Source: Natronosalvus caseinilyticus
Lineage (GTDB): Archaea > Halobacteriota > Halobacteria > Halobacteriales > Natrialbaceae
Assembly: GCF_017357105.1 (NCBI RefSeq)
Contig: NZ_CP100395.1
Span: forward strand, 124,001 to 188,000
DNA: 64,000 nt
Direction: 5' to 3'
The notes below the pieces were generated by a model. That model was not told where the DNA came from, ran no database searches, and saw nothing but the letters and a program-made list of their open reading frames with translations. Positions 51,439-62,722 of the stretch are shown piece after piece; the first letter of the stretch is position 1, and each line of letters starts with the position of its first letter. A program made the translations under genes and the position numbers.

Positions 51439-54400
51439 GATTCAGACGTACCCTTGTGGGGTTGAAGCGTGAGGACGTAGATGTGCTCCGGATCGTCTGG
51501 GCGATTCAGACGTACCCTTGTGGGGTTGAAGCTCGAGGCCGACGTCGAGGACGAAGCAGAAGGGACGGATTCAGACGTACCCTTGTGGGGTTGAAGCAGT
51601 CGGATCTGGACGCCATCGTCGGTCTCGACGGCGATTCAGACGTACCCTTGTGGGGTTGAAGCGGCTCGTGGCTGGTCACACTCAACAGCGTCCCGGTGAT
51701 TCAGACGTACCCTTGTGGGGTTGAAGCGACGGGAGCTCGTGATTGCCATCCTCGTCGACGAAGATTCAGACGTACCCTTGTGGGGTTGAAGCGCCGAGAG
51801 GGCGAGGCCGCCGACGATCGCTACGCGCTGATTCAGACGTACCCTTGTGGGGTTGAAGCACGGTCGGAACACCTCGGCAGATTTTCGCCTCGGCGATTCA
51901 GACGTACCCTTGTGGGGTTGAAGCCGAGCGACGCCGACTCCAACCGGCCCGTCCAGTCGGATTCAGACGTACCCTTGTGGGGTTGAAGCCGGAAGTGTAC
52001 GAGATGGTCATCGAGGAGGTCTGCGGATTCAGACGTACCCTTGTGGGGTTGAAGCGATTGATGCAGGGTCCGGCGAAACCATAGAATCGGGATTCAGACG
52101 TACCCTTGTGGGGTTGAAGCGACGAGGAACTCAACGAACCGCAAGGCGCCTACGAGATTCAGACGTACCCTTGTGGGGTTGAAGCCAAATTGTCGCCGTC
52201 GCCAGCTTGTCGGAATCGCTGATTCAGACGTACCCTTGTGGGGTTGAAGCGAGATTCGACCGCCTATCAAGCGCGCCGACGGGTTGGATTCAGACGTACC
52301 CTTGTGGGGTTGAAGCGTCGAGTACAACACCTACAGCCTCGAGGACGCCCGCGATTCAGACGTACCCTTGTGGGGTTGAAGCCGAAAGACGAGATGCGGG
52401 AGAACGGATGGGATCCCGGATTCAGACGTACCCTTGTGGGGTTGAAGCCCGACGACAGAGGTCTTTATCTGGTACACTGACGACGGATTCAGACGTACCC
52501 TTGTGGGGTTGAAGCCCGACGACAGAGGTCTTTATCTGGTACACTGACGACGGATTCAGACGTACCCTTGTGGGGTTGAAGCCGCGACAGCGTATCGTCC
52601 GAGGCACGCCCGGAGAGATTCAGACGTACCCTTGTGGGGTTGAAGCGCGTGACGGTCAAAGGCGGCGCTCGATCGAAGACCGAGATTCAGACGTACCCTT
52701 GTGGGGTTGAAGCGACGCCCTCTCGTGGCTCGATGATGTCCTCGACACGATTCAGACGTACCCTTGTGGGGTTGAAGCTCGCGCACGAAGGGCGGCCTCC
52801 AGGCGAAGGACTAGATTCAGACGTACCCTTGTGGGGTTGAAGCAACGGCCTGGGCGCCTCACTCCGACTCCGGGTCACGGTGATTCAGACGTACCCTTGT
52901 GGGGTTGAAGCGGCCGGCCCTGTCACGGTAAGCGACAGAGTGGTCGATTCAGACGTACCCTTGTGGGGTTGAAGCGCACTCAGGGCACTGCCAGACGGAG
53001 ACGACGTCAGATTCAGACGTACCCTTGTGGGGTTGAAGCGCCACATTGACTCGAGTGACAGCACGCTCCTGACCGAGATTCAGACGTACCCTTGTGGGGT
53101 TGAAGCTTCCGACCCGTTCGACGCCCTCTCGTGGCTCGATGAGATTCAGACGTACCCTTGTGGGGTTGAAGCGTTTGCCTCAACTCAGCATACACGACTC
53201 AAAATGACGATTCAGACGTACCCTTGTGGGGTTGAAGCGTCGAGGAAGGCGAACGCGAACGGATTACCGAGTGGATTCAGACGTACCCTTGTGGGGTTGA
53301 AGCGGTCGCGAACCGATCACGCCGATACTCCCGACGAGGATTCAGACGTACCCTTGTGGGGTTGAAGCCTCCGGAAGGAGTTTCCGGAAGTGTACGAGAT
53401 GGTCGATTCAGACGTACCCTTGTGGGGTTGAAGCGAGTCAGTCCGTCGCGGATCGAGGCGCTATGTAGAGGATTCAGACGTACCCTTGTGGGGTTGAAGC
53501 GCGTGACGGTCAAAGGCGGCGCTCGATCGAAGACCGATTCAGACGTACCCTTGTGGGGTTGAAGCTACTACCGTCACAGACCCACGCTCGGAAGCGGGCA
53601 GATTCAGACGTACCCTTGTGGGGTTGAAGCGAGCCTACGACAGACGTGATCTACACCGCGAGCGTCGGATTCAGACGTACCCTTGTGGGGTTGAAGCTCG
53701 ATGTCGAGTGCGTCCAGGACGATCTGCCGGAGCAGATTCAGACGTACCCTTGTGGGGTTGAAGCACCACTCAGGTCCCGGCTAAGGTAGACTCTCCCGCG
53801 ATTCAGACGTACCCTTGTGGGGTTGAAGCCCCAACCCGTCTCGCGTCGTCGATAAGGTCCTCGTGGATTCAGACGTACCCTTGTGGGGTTGAAGCACACT
53901 CGTTAGTGACCGGCCCGAGCCATATCTTCAAGATTCAGACGTACCCTTGTGGGGTTGAAGCATAGGCTACCACCCTCTGGCAGTGCGAGAGAGTCGATTC
54001 AGACGTACCCTTGTGGGGTTGAAGCAAGCTCTCCGTCAACGAGGACCGCGTTATCCCGCGATTCAGACGTACCCTTGTGGGGTTGAAGCCCGATGTCGTC
54101 GACGATCTCCTCGAGGAGCGCGGATTCAGACGTACCCTTGTGGGGTTGAAGCCTCGAGGGCCGGCTTGTTGCCGATCTGATCGAGAGGATTCAGACGTAC
54201 CCTTGTGGGGTTGAAGCGACCTCGAGGACGCCCTCCTGGGTCGCGACGTCGACGAGATTCAGACGTACCCTTGTGGGGTTGAAGCCTGGCCGCACTCGGT
54301 CGACGTGAGATTGATCCCCAGGATTCAGACGTACCCTTGTGGGGTTGAAGCACAGATAGCGCAGTACAGCGTCGTCATTCGAACTTCGATTCAGACGTAC

Positions 54401-57400
54401 CCTTGTGGGGTTGAAGCGAGCGATTGCATGAGGCGATGGAGTTGGCAGAGGGATTCAGACGTACCCTTGTGGGGTTGAAGCCGCTGTCTCGAAGGCGCCC
54501 GGCCCCCCGTCGACTCAGGATTCAGACGTACCCTTGTGGGGTTGAAGCTCAATAAGCCAATCTATTGCGACCGATATTCGCTGAGATTCAGACGTACCCT
54601 TGTGGGGTTGAAGCTTGCGGACCATCTCGCGATCCGCTTCATCGCGCCAGATTCAGACGTACCCTTGTGGGGTTGAAGCTCTGACTCGCCAGTGCAGTAT
54701 TTGCACCAGCTAACGGATTCAGACGTACCCTTGTGGGGTTGAAGCGACGTCCACCACTGCAACCGGCTCCGGTGGGACAACCGATTCAGACGTACCCTTG
54801 TGGGGTTGAAGCCCACCTCGAACCTACGGAGGGCGCGTGCGATGAGCGATTCAGACGTACCCTTGTGGGGTTGAAGCCACGCGAGTTCCTGGCGAACGCC
54901 CTCCTCGCCGTAGATTCAGACGTACCCTTGTGGGGTTGAAGCGCGTAGTCGGCGTTCCAGGCCGCACCGCACCGCGCGGATTCAGACGTACCCTTGTGGG
55001 GTTGAAGCCGGGTTGCGTCGATAGGTACGCGACGACCGCCTCGGATTCAGACGTACCCTTGTGGGGTTGAAGCAGCCTATTTATATACCCCTCCATAAAC
55101 TGTATGGCGCGATTCAGACGTACCCTTGTGGGGTTGAAGCATCGTGACCACTCCTCGAGGTCGACGTCGTCGGGGATTCAGACGTACCCTTGTGGGGTTG
55201 AAGCTCTGACTCGCCAGTGCAGTATTTGCACCAGCTAGATTCAGACGTACCCTTGTGGGGTTGAAGCGACCTCATCTTCGATCGTTCCGTAGCGGTCGGT
55301 CGATTCAGACGTACCCTTGTGGGGTTGAAGCCTGCAGCGGCCTCCTTCGCCTGGCCGATCGCGATGGGATTCAGACGTACCCTTGTGGGGTTGAAGCTCT
55401 TCCCTGCAACGTAGACGCTCGGTCGCTCAGTGATTCAGACGTACCCTTGTGGGGTTGAAGCGCTCGAGCGACGCTCATCGATCGCACACCTCCGGATTCA
55501 GACGTACCCTTGTGGGGTTGAAGCGGTCGCATCCGTGACGTTCAGGTTACGTCTGCCGAGATTCAGACGTACCCTTGTGGGGTTGAAGCCTCCATGATAC
55601 GGTCGTCGTCCCAGCCCTGGTCGAAGATTCAGACGTACCCTTGTGGGGTTGAAGCGTCATTATGACGTTCTTATGCGCTCACTAACGGGCGATTCAGACG
55701 TACCCTTGTGGGGTTGAAGCACGGAGAAACTGACGTCTCGGTTCACTCCCGAGCGGATTCAGACGTACCCTTGTGGGGTTGAAGCCGAAAGACGAGATGC
55801 GGGAGAACGGCTGGGATCCCGGATTCAGACGTACCCTTGTGGGGTTGAAGCGTCCGGTTCGTCAGTCACAGTGGGGTCACCTAATCAGATTCAGACGTAC
55901 CCTTGTGGGGTTGAAGCATCATGTCGACGCGCTGGCCTTCGATCTCTTCGCGGATTCAGACGTACCCTTGTGGGGTTGAAGCCTCGTCAGCATCGAGGTA
56001 CTCCCGCGTTCCGAACTCGATTCAGACGTACCCTTGTGGGGTTGAAGCCCCCATCGATCCACGCTCCTTGAGGCGATCTTTCGCGATTCAGACGTACCCT
56101 TGTGGGGTTGAAGCGCGATCGTGATCGTCGGCGCGTGGTACGTCCTCGCGATTCAGACGTACCCTTGTGGGGTTGAAGCTCGAAGGTTGCGTCAGGGTCT
56201 ACGTGAATGTGAACGGATTCAGACGTACCCTTGTGGGGTTGAAGCATCGCGAAATCGAGGAGCACTCGATTCGCCTCTGCGATTCAGACGTACCCTTGTG
56301 GGGTTGAAGCGAGACGTCTGTCGGGAGCGCATCGATCGCAGTCACCGATTCAGACGTACCCTTGTGGGGTTGAAGCATCGCGACACCTCCGAGCCGTGGG
56401 CCGATACCGGATTCAGACGTACCCTTGTGGGGTTGAAGCCTCGCAGGGACAGCCGCAGCGCTCACGGTCGGCGGATTCAGACGTACCCTTGTGGGGTTGA
56501 AGCCCCCGAGGAGAGACCGAGGAGGACGCAGACGGCGAGATTCAGACGTACCCTTGTGGGGTTGAAGCGGCGGGATCATGACCTACCTCCTCTGGGCCCG
56601 CCGGATTCAGACGTACCCTTGTGGGGTTGAAGCCGGTTGTCGATGTCCCCCGTCTCCGAGATCGCGAACGATTCAGACGTACCCTTGTGGGGTTGAAGCG
56701 TGATTTTCACGTCATCGCATTCGAGAGTGCTGAAAGATTCAGACGTACCCTTGTGGGGTTGAAGCGGACGAGGCGCCGCAGCGGGCGCCGGGGCAACCGT
56801 GATTCAGACGTACCCTTGTGGGGTTGAAGCGTTATCCATGTCTGTTGGTCCGGGGATCGCGACGCGATTCAGACGTACCCTTGTGGGGTTGAAGCGCTGA
56901 CGAGGACTCGTCAGGAGGCGGTGGAGGCGGATTCAGACGTACCCTTGTGGGGTTGAAGCGTCGACAAAACCGGGACGAAAACCGCGAGCTTCTGATTCAG
57001 ACGTACCCTTGTGGGGTTGAAGCAGGAGGCGAACCACAGTGACCGCCGATCGAACCCCGATTCAGACGTACCCTTGTGGGGTTGAAGCTCCGTATCAGAG
57101 ATAGCATACTTCTCCCGCAGAGATTCAGACGTACCCTTGTGGGGTTGAAGCGAGTAGCCGATTTCCGAGAGCCAGCGCCGAAGCTAGATTCAGACGTACC
57201 CTTGTGGGGTTGAAGCGGACACTGAGATCACCCGAAGACCCGCTCTTGGATTCAGACGTACCCTTGTGGGGTTGAAGCGCGGCGACTCCATCAGCGAGCC
57301 GACGTCGACGAACTGATTCAGACGTACCCTTGTGGGGTTGAAGCATAGGAGTCTCAGGGTGGTCTCGAGAGGCCGACTCGGATTCAGACGTACCCTTGTG

Positions 57401-59031
57401 GGGTTGAAGCCAGGGGTTCAAACCGATGAACGCCTATCTCGCTGGATTCAGACGTACCCTTGTGGGGTTGAAGCATCCACGTCCCCGAGGGCGTCGGCAT
57501 CCACGATCTCGATTCAGACGTACCCTTGTGGGGTTGAAGCGAAGGGTGGTCTCGAACGTCGAACCCTGGGGGTGAGATTCAGACGTACCCTTGTGGGGTT
57601 GAAGCCCACGATCGACCCCGTGAGCGTCGATGGTGACTACGGATTCAGACGTACCCTTGTGGGGTTGAAGCGTTCAGCACGAACACAGAGGGGCTGATAC
57701 CGGTCGGATTCAGACGTACCCTTGTGGGGTTGAAGCAACGACAGCGACCCGTCCCAGTGCTCGACGCCCGAGATTCAGACGTACCCTTGTGGGGTTGAAG
57801 CTACCCAACTGATGCCCCAACGGTCGGAAACGTCGAGATTCAGACGTACCCTTGTGGGGTTGAAGCACACCATCCTGACCGTACTCATCGCCGTATCGCT
57901 GGATTCAGACGTACCCTTGTGGGGTTGAAGCGTCATTCCGACTCCGTGAGACCGCCCCTGAGTCGATTCAGACGTACCCTTGTGGGGTTGAAGCGCGTGC
58001 AGAAACCCGTCTCCACAGCTCTAGATCGACGATTCAGACGTACCCTTGTGGGGTTGAAGCGGCTCGCGGAGTTGAGCGACTACGCCGGCGCCGATCGATT
58101 CAGACGTACCCTTGTGGGGTTGAAGCACGACGAGGTAACAGATCATGCCATGGACCGCCTGAGATTCAGACGTACCCTTGTGGGGTTGAAGCCCCGTGTA
58201 CAGGTCCTCGTTGGTCCCGTTCGGGGGATTCAGACGTACCCTTGTGGGGTTGAAGCGAAGAGATCGTCGTCGAGATAGAGGAACATTTGAGATTCAGACG
58301 TACCCTTGTGGGGTTGAAGCCGTCGGATCGCCTGGTCCACGGCGAGAAGGCGACGATTCAGACGTACCCTTGTGGGGTTGAAGCGCGATCGCGCTGATCC
58401 AGGGCGGAGACGATCCCGTGATTCAGACGTACCCTTGTGGGGTTGAAGCGAATCGCCGCCGTCCGTTGCTGCAACTAAGGACGTGATTCAGACGTACCCT
58501 TGTGGGGTTGAAGCTGAATGGGTTTACTCGACAGTGCACAAAACGCGTGGATTCAGACGTACCCTTGTGGGGTTGAAGCGGTTCTACAGTCGAATGGGTT
58601 AGCTCCAGCGGTGGATTCAGACGTACCCTTGTGGGGTTGAAGCGAACTCTTGCTCGAGGGCACCCGGCGGATGGACGCGATTCAGACGTACCTTTGTGGG
58701 GTTGGAGCCTCCGATCATGATAACCACACGTACAAGGCCGTGATTCAGACGTACCCTTGTGGGGTTGAAGCCTCCCCCGTTAACGGTTGCAGCGTCGACC
58801 TCGCCATGATTCAGACGTACCCTTGTGGGGTTGAAGCCGTGTAGGAGGTTTTCCCTCGCTCGAGTGACTGAGATTCAGACGTACCCTTGTGGGGTTGAAG
58901 CCACAAGCTCACCGCCGGCGAACTCTGCCCCGAGAAGATTCAGACGTACCCTTGTGGGGTTGAAGCGCCGTCTACGGACTTCGCGGAACTGATCACCAGG
59001 TGGTTCAGACGTACCCTTGTAGAGTTGAAGC
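51439..59031 (+). CRISPR. Type I-B CRISPR array, about 117 repeats
   Basis: By eye I find 117 copies of a 30-nt repeat that begins GATTCAGACGTACCC and ends TTGTGGGGTTGAAGC, with spacers of about 33-38 nt (mean period about 65 bp). This gives 116 spacers. The repeat closely resembles other haloarchaeal type I-B repeats (GTTTCAGACG...TTGAAGC). All but two copies appear identical. The repeat at 58,679 has two changes (CCTTTGTGG, TTGGAGC). The last one at 59,002 has three (GGTTCAG, TGTAGAG), as expected at the trailer end. Several spacers are duplicated or overlap each other (see findings). The leader is on the left. Confidence 0.98.
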
Positions 59032-59223
59032 TACGAACGACTCCTACCACGACCCCTCTAACTGGGGACGAAGTACAGCGAGGGTTCGATTACCCCGACT
59101 GTGGCTATGAAGCCCGCTCGAGGATCGTCTACGGCGCTGAACGGAGAGGTCTCAGAACGTTCAGAATAGTATTTTTTCTCAGGCAGGAAGGGGTGGCCCG
59201 AGTCATATGGGCCAGGTTCACAG

Positions 59224-59619
59224 ATGAGTATCGAAGTCATTGACCGCCACAGCGAAGCACTGTTTGAATTCCTCTGGTGTCCAGTCTGCGGGCACGAGGT
59301 ATTCAGCCACATTCCCTTCGAGGGAGTGTTCTGCAAGAATTGCAACACGCGGGTCGAGTTCCAGGAACCCATGGAAGATCGTGGCTACGAAGATGCCGTC
59401 CTCGCCTGTTTCGATACAGACACGGCCTGGAATCTCCACATCGTCGAGAAATTGCGTCGCGACCTTCCCGATGGATCCGCCCGGATGAAAATTCTCGGCT
59501 CGCCGTACGCCTACGAGGTCGATTGGTGGAGTCCGGAGCCGGGTGACGAATGGGAGGCGGTCGAACGTGGTGAGTTCGACGATGCCAATGAGCCAGAAGA
59601 GGTGTCGCATCTGGCGTAG
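59224..59619 (+). CDS. Zinc-ribbon protein, haloarchaeal DUF7567-like
   Basis: A 131-residue protein. MSIEVIDRHSEALFEFLWCP and VCGHEVFSHIPFEGVFCKNC form a zinc ribbon (C-x2-C...C-x2-C). The remainder includes EDAVLACFDTDTAWNLHIVE, KLRRDLPDGSARMKILGSPY and YEVDWWSPEPGDEWEAVERG. The family recurs in haloarchaeal plasmids and integrative elements (recalled as DUF7567) and its function is unknown. It is the first gene after the CRISPR array. Confidence 0.7.
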   Translation: MSIEVIDRHSEALFEFLWCPVCGHEVFSHIPFEGVFCKNCNTRVEFQEPMEDRGYEDAVLACFDTDTAWNLHIVEKLRRDLPDGSARMKILGSPYAYEVDWWSPEPGDEWEAVERGEFDDANEPEEVSHLA

Positions 59620-59786
59620 CGGAATTCGATTCCTCAGCGATTGTGAGATCGTTGTTGTTGCGCCAGTAAGGGGCACCGGCGCACACGCGCCGGGGAGTAT
59701 CGATGTCAACACGGAGTCAACTCGATTCGTCCAACGAGTCGAACCGAATCCCAGAACAGACAAGTCGAACGTCCGTGATCGGATCA

Positions 59787-60066
59787 TGCAAGTCTACGTC
59801 GTGGAACTGCCAACACAGAATCCATTCGACGAACCCGCCGAGTGGGCCGGATACGCTGGCCGGAGACTGATTCGTACGCCGTTCGACGCGTTCTGGAACG
59901 GGTATATGATGCGATTCGAGAGGAATCGCAGAGCGTTCGAGAAGGGGCAGACAATGCCGATGAACTCCTGCGAGAGTTCCAGGCGCTTCGAGACGCAGCG
60001 AAGCCTCAAACGCCAGGACGACTGACCATCACCTACGAACGATACGACGACACATTCGAGGCCTGA
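59787..60066 (+). pseudogene. Small acidic protein gene, apparently frameshifted
   Basis: The frame from ATG 59,787 begins well (MQVYVVELPTQNPFDEPAEW followed by AGYAG), then becomes basic and atypical. The neighbouring frame from about 59,860 reads ETDSYAVRRVLERVYDAIRE, ESQSVREGADNADELLREFQ and ends TITYERYDDTFEA at 60,066, with normal haloarchaeal composition. One indel near 59,860-59,868 would join them into about 92 residues. Family not recognised. Confidence 0.5.
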
Positions 60067-60243
60067 TGTCGCAAACCACCGTCACGAGCGACCTGACGAC
60101 TGCTGGATGCACGCGTTTAGCCGTGTCGTCCTAACTGGACGAACTCGACCAATGTTCGTCCGTCTGCACAAGGGACAAGAGACGAGAGACGAGTGGGTAG
60201 CGCCACTCGGAACCGACTACCATCATTGGAGACATCGATCCGA
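60067..60243. other. Short intergenic stretch, nothing recognised
   Basis: A convergent gap between the frameshifted small gene and the CBS gene. No terminator or RNA is evident. Confidence 0.3.
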
Positions 60244-61452
60244 TTACCCGCCAAGCCACCAGCCATAGAGCTGTGCCTGCTCGTCAGTGTCGGGATGCTT
60301 CTTCGACTGGCCGTAGGTTTTCCCCTTGAGGAGTTGACGTTCGACAGCGTTCGCTGCGAGACGGAGGGCGTGGGAAGCACCGTACCCCTCCCCATCGGCA
60401 GTGAAGTAGCCGCGGTCGGTGACCAGTCGAATCCGTGCCAGCACTAGCGGCACACCCCGGCTCTGTTCCTTGTGCTCCTGCAGTTCGATGCTGGCCTTGA
60501 TCACGCTCATCTCACCGTACTTCGAGGTCATGCGCTCGATCAGCGCGGAGACGTCGTCGTAGTCCATCTCCTCCAGCAGGTCGAGCCCGAACACCTGCAC
60601 GGCGTTCCGGTCATCGCGCTCCCAGGTGAGCGCCTCGATGACGTCCGTTTTCGTGATGATACCGATCGGCTCGTCGGTGTCGTCGGCCGTGACGACGAGT
60701 GAGGAGATTCCTCGCTCGAACATCGTCTCGACCACCCCGTCGAGCGGTGCGTTCCGCTCTACTGTCACGACTGCGTCGGACATCAGGTTCCGTACCGGGA
60801 GATCGAGCATCCGGTCGGCGTCGCCCTCGCGTGCGCCGAATCCACCACGGTTCTGCCCGCCACCGCCGCGGCCACCGAAGCCGCTCGACGAACCACCTTG
60901 GCTCTTGTTGCCGCCTCGCGTCGTGAACTCGATGACGTCGTACAGGCTCAGCAGTCCCACGAGGTCGTCCCCGTCGACGACTGGGAGATGGGCGATCCCA
61001 GCGTCCCGAAGCATATTGAGCGCTTTTCCGATCGAGGTTTCAGGGGCCGCACTGATCAACTCCGTTGTGTAGGCATCGTCGACGGTCACTGCGGCGAGAA
61101 ACGGACGGACAGCCTCGAGGACCGCATCGCCGGTCACCACACCGACAACACGATCGTCATCGAGTACGGGGAGTGTTTTGGCGCCGCTACCGATCATGAG
61201 CCGCGCGACCTCGCGGACATCCTCGGTGCGCTCGACAGTTGGGACGTGCTGTGCCTGTGAGCTAACCTTCGCAGACGGCTGGTTGGACGACGATGCCAGC
61301 TGTCGGCGGCTAACGACACCGCGATACTCGTCGCCGTCTGTTACGATGACGGCATCAAGTTCCTGATTCTCGAACGCCCCGGCGACCTTCGAGAGCGGTG
61401 TGCCGATGTCGAACTCCGTGAATTTTGGGGAGAGGATCTCAGATATATCCAT
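60244..61452 (-). CDS. Four-CBS protein with RaiA/HPF-like C-terminal domain
   Basis: A 402-residue protein. There are four CBS motifs in two pairs. The first pair is residues 1-120 (LDAVIVTDGDEYRGVVSRRQ, KTLPVLDDDRVVGVVTGDAV). The second pair spans about 125-285 (IAHLPVVDGDDLVGLLSLYD, ISSLVVTADDTDEPIGIITK), interrupted by a Gly/Ser-rich linker (GNKSQGGSSSGFGGRGGGGQ). The C-terminal 110 residues (YDDVSALIERMTSKYGEMSV, KASIELQEHKEQSRGVPLVL, ALRLAANAVERQLLKGK) resemble the ribosome-hibernation RaiA/HPF fold. CBS pairs sense adenine nucleotides, so an energy-responsive ribosome-associated role is plausible (inference). The gene looks like core genome. Confidence 0.8.
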   Translation of the reverse strand: MDISEILSPKFTEFDIGTPLSKVAGAFENQELDAVIVTDGDEYRGVVSRRQLASSSNQPSAKVSSQAQHVPTVERTEDVREVARLMIGSGAKTLPVLDDDRVVGVVTGDAVLEAVRPFLAAVTVDDAYTTELISAAPETSIGKALNMLRDAGIAHLPVVDGDDLVGLLSLYDVIEFTTRGGNKSQGGSSSGFGGRGGGGQNRGGFGAREGDADRMLDLPVRNLMSDAVVTVERNAPLDGVVETMFERGISSLVVTADDTDEPIGIITKTDVIEALTWERDDRNAVQVFGLDLLEEMDYDDVSALIERMTSKYGEMSVIKASIELQEHKEQSRGVPLVLARIRLVTDRGYFTADGEGYGASHALRLAANAVERQLLKGKTYGQSKKHPDTDEQAQLYGWWLGG

Positions 61453-61565
61453 GTGTGATGTCCTAGTAGAAGGGTTGCTGGACGGTTATGGTTGTTCCAC
61501 CCCCTAATCATTCTGTCCGAGCCAGCCTAAGTAACAATTTCCTGATATTCGATACAGAGTTGGAG

Positions 61566-61952
61566 TTAACATGAGTAAGGGAATGTGATGCCTTCTGATT
61601 CGATTATTATTTGAACGTCTTCCCCATCGCGTGAGCAAATGTCTACGTCGGGGTCATACTCGTGTCTTATCTCGTCTTCGCCATTTAGCGAGACGACAAG
61701 GTGGTCAACGCGATCTTCGACACCCCGTGATTCGTCAGAATGTCCTGCCGGCAACGAGTACGAGTGGTCGAGTAACAGGGAGTCATCCGTCGCATAGACG
61801 GCTATTTCGAGGGAAATTTGTTGATCAGTATTGTTACTCGGGATGATTTCGACAATCGTCCCTTCTCCACTCTGTTCCCCGCCGACACCGAGACAACCAG
61901 ATATGACAATACTGCTCCCAAGAGCGGTGGATAGGAGGGAACGTCGTTTCAT
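61566..61952 (-). CDS. Tat lipoprotein, small
   Basis: A 128-residue protein from ATG 61,952. MKRRSLLSTALGSSIVISGC is a Tat signal with lipobox I-S-G-C. The mature domain has strand-like segments (GTIVEIIPSNNTDQQISLEI, AVYATDDSLLLDHSYSLPAG) and two further Cys (DICSRDGED; terminal PYSC), probably forming a disulfide. It resembles the small Tat lipoproteins at 29,868 and 33,853 in layout but not in close sequence. Outer-face membrane anchor, function unknown. Confidence 0.7.
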   Translation of the reverse strand: MKRRSLLSTALGSSIVISGCLGVGGEQSGEGTIVEIIPSNNTDQQISLEIAVYATDDSLLLDHSYSLPAGHSDESRGVEDRVDHLVVSLNGEDEIRHEYDPDVDICSRDGEDVQIIIESEGITFPYSC

Positions 61953-62458
61953 GCGCAAAACTCCTATTGTGATGGATAAGTGACTTTTCATTACCTGAAA
62001 GATTCGCACGCCTACTTATCGGTCAGTTCAGCGCTAGCGTGACGGAATCAACGAGTTCTCCATGAGAGACACATCCTCGGAGTCAGTCATCTCGTTTCTG
62101 ACAAGAGTCGAGTAGTTCATCTAGTGTGTGCTGAACTCGGGCGTGACTGTGACGTGTGGTGAGAACTAATTTACGGAAGCCGGTGATCGCTCAGTACGGG
62201 TGATTGGATGATCGTTATTCCGCTAACCGTTGTGTACCATGCCATGCTACTTTCCTCGTTGTGGTCCATATTCTGGCCAGAGAATGGCTATTGATCCGCC
62301 TACCTCCAAGGCAGAGGTAGCACTAGCGCTCAACACGCCCTACAAAGCGCATACCGGAACGGTGTAGAAGTCGCTAATAGCGGCTACGAGCAAATTCATC
62401 ATGATGACTCCCACGCCAAGTATAACCGAGTCCAACCCTACGCTGAGACGTGGATACT
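61953..62458. other. Intergenic region, no gene supported
   Basis: About 500 bp between divergent genes. It contains short IS-like debris (GTGTGCTGAACTCGGGCGTG near 62,125) related to the second block of the IS6-end-like family, but no complete element. Promoters for the two divergent genes presumably lie near its ends. Confidence 0.35.
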
Positions 62459-62722
62459 ATGACATCGACTGAGTCGGTTCAGCGGCGATATGATTGGTCG
62501 AATATGGAGCCGAGCATAGCCGTCATCGATGCGCTTGCATCCCTGGAAGACGTACGGCCAGTTAACCTCTCAGACGAAATAGGCGGTACTCTATGTGATT
62601 TTGTTGATCCGGAAGCGCTTGATGCACTCGTTACCGACGAGAACGCCATATCGATTTCGTTCACGATCACTGAGTATGAGGTGCACATCGACGAAGATAA
62701 GTTGCAAGTCTATTACGAGTAA
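62459..62722 (+). CDS. HalOD1-type output-domain protein
   Basis: An 87-residue protein from ATG 62,459. YDWSNMEPSIAVIDALASLE, DVRPVNLSDEIGGTLCDFVD, PEALDALVTDENAISISFTI, YEVHIDEDKLQVYYE matches the haloarchaeal HalOD1 domain ('W-x-x-x-x-P-S-x-A-V-x-x-A-V...L...I-D-P-x-A-L-D-x-L'). HalOD1 occurs alone or fused to sensor domains and is thought to be a signalling output module. It stands alone here. Confidence 0.8.
   Translation: MTSTESVQRRYDWSNMEPSIAVIDALASLEDVRPVNLSDEIGGTLCDFVDPEALDALVTDENAISISFTITEYEVHIDEDKLQVYYE

Noticed and set aside
51439-59031. Many short open frames through the array with repeated peptides such as RRTLVGLKR or IQTYPCGVEA
   Set aside because: They are translations of the CRISPR repeat in different frames and not genes.
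59025-59243. A 72-codon frame beginning in the last CRISPR repeat (contains GDEVQRGFDYPDCGYEARSR)
   Set aside because: It starts inside the degenerate repeat with TTG and overlaps the next gene; it may be debris of an older gene but cannot be supported.
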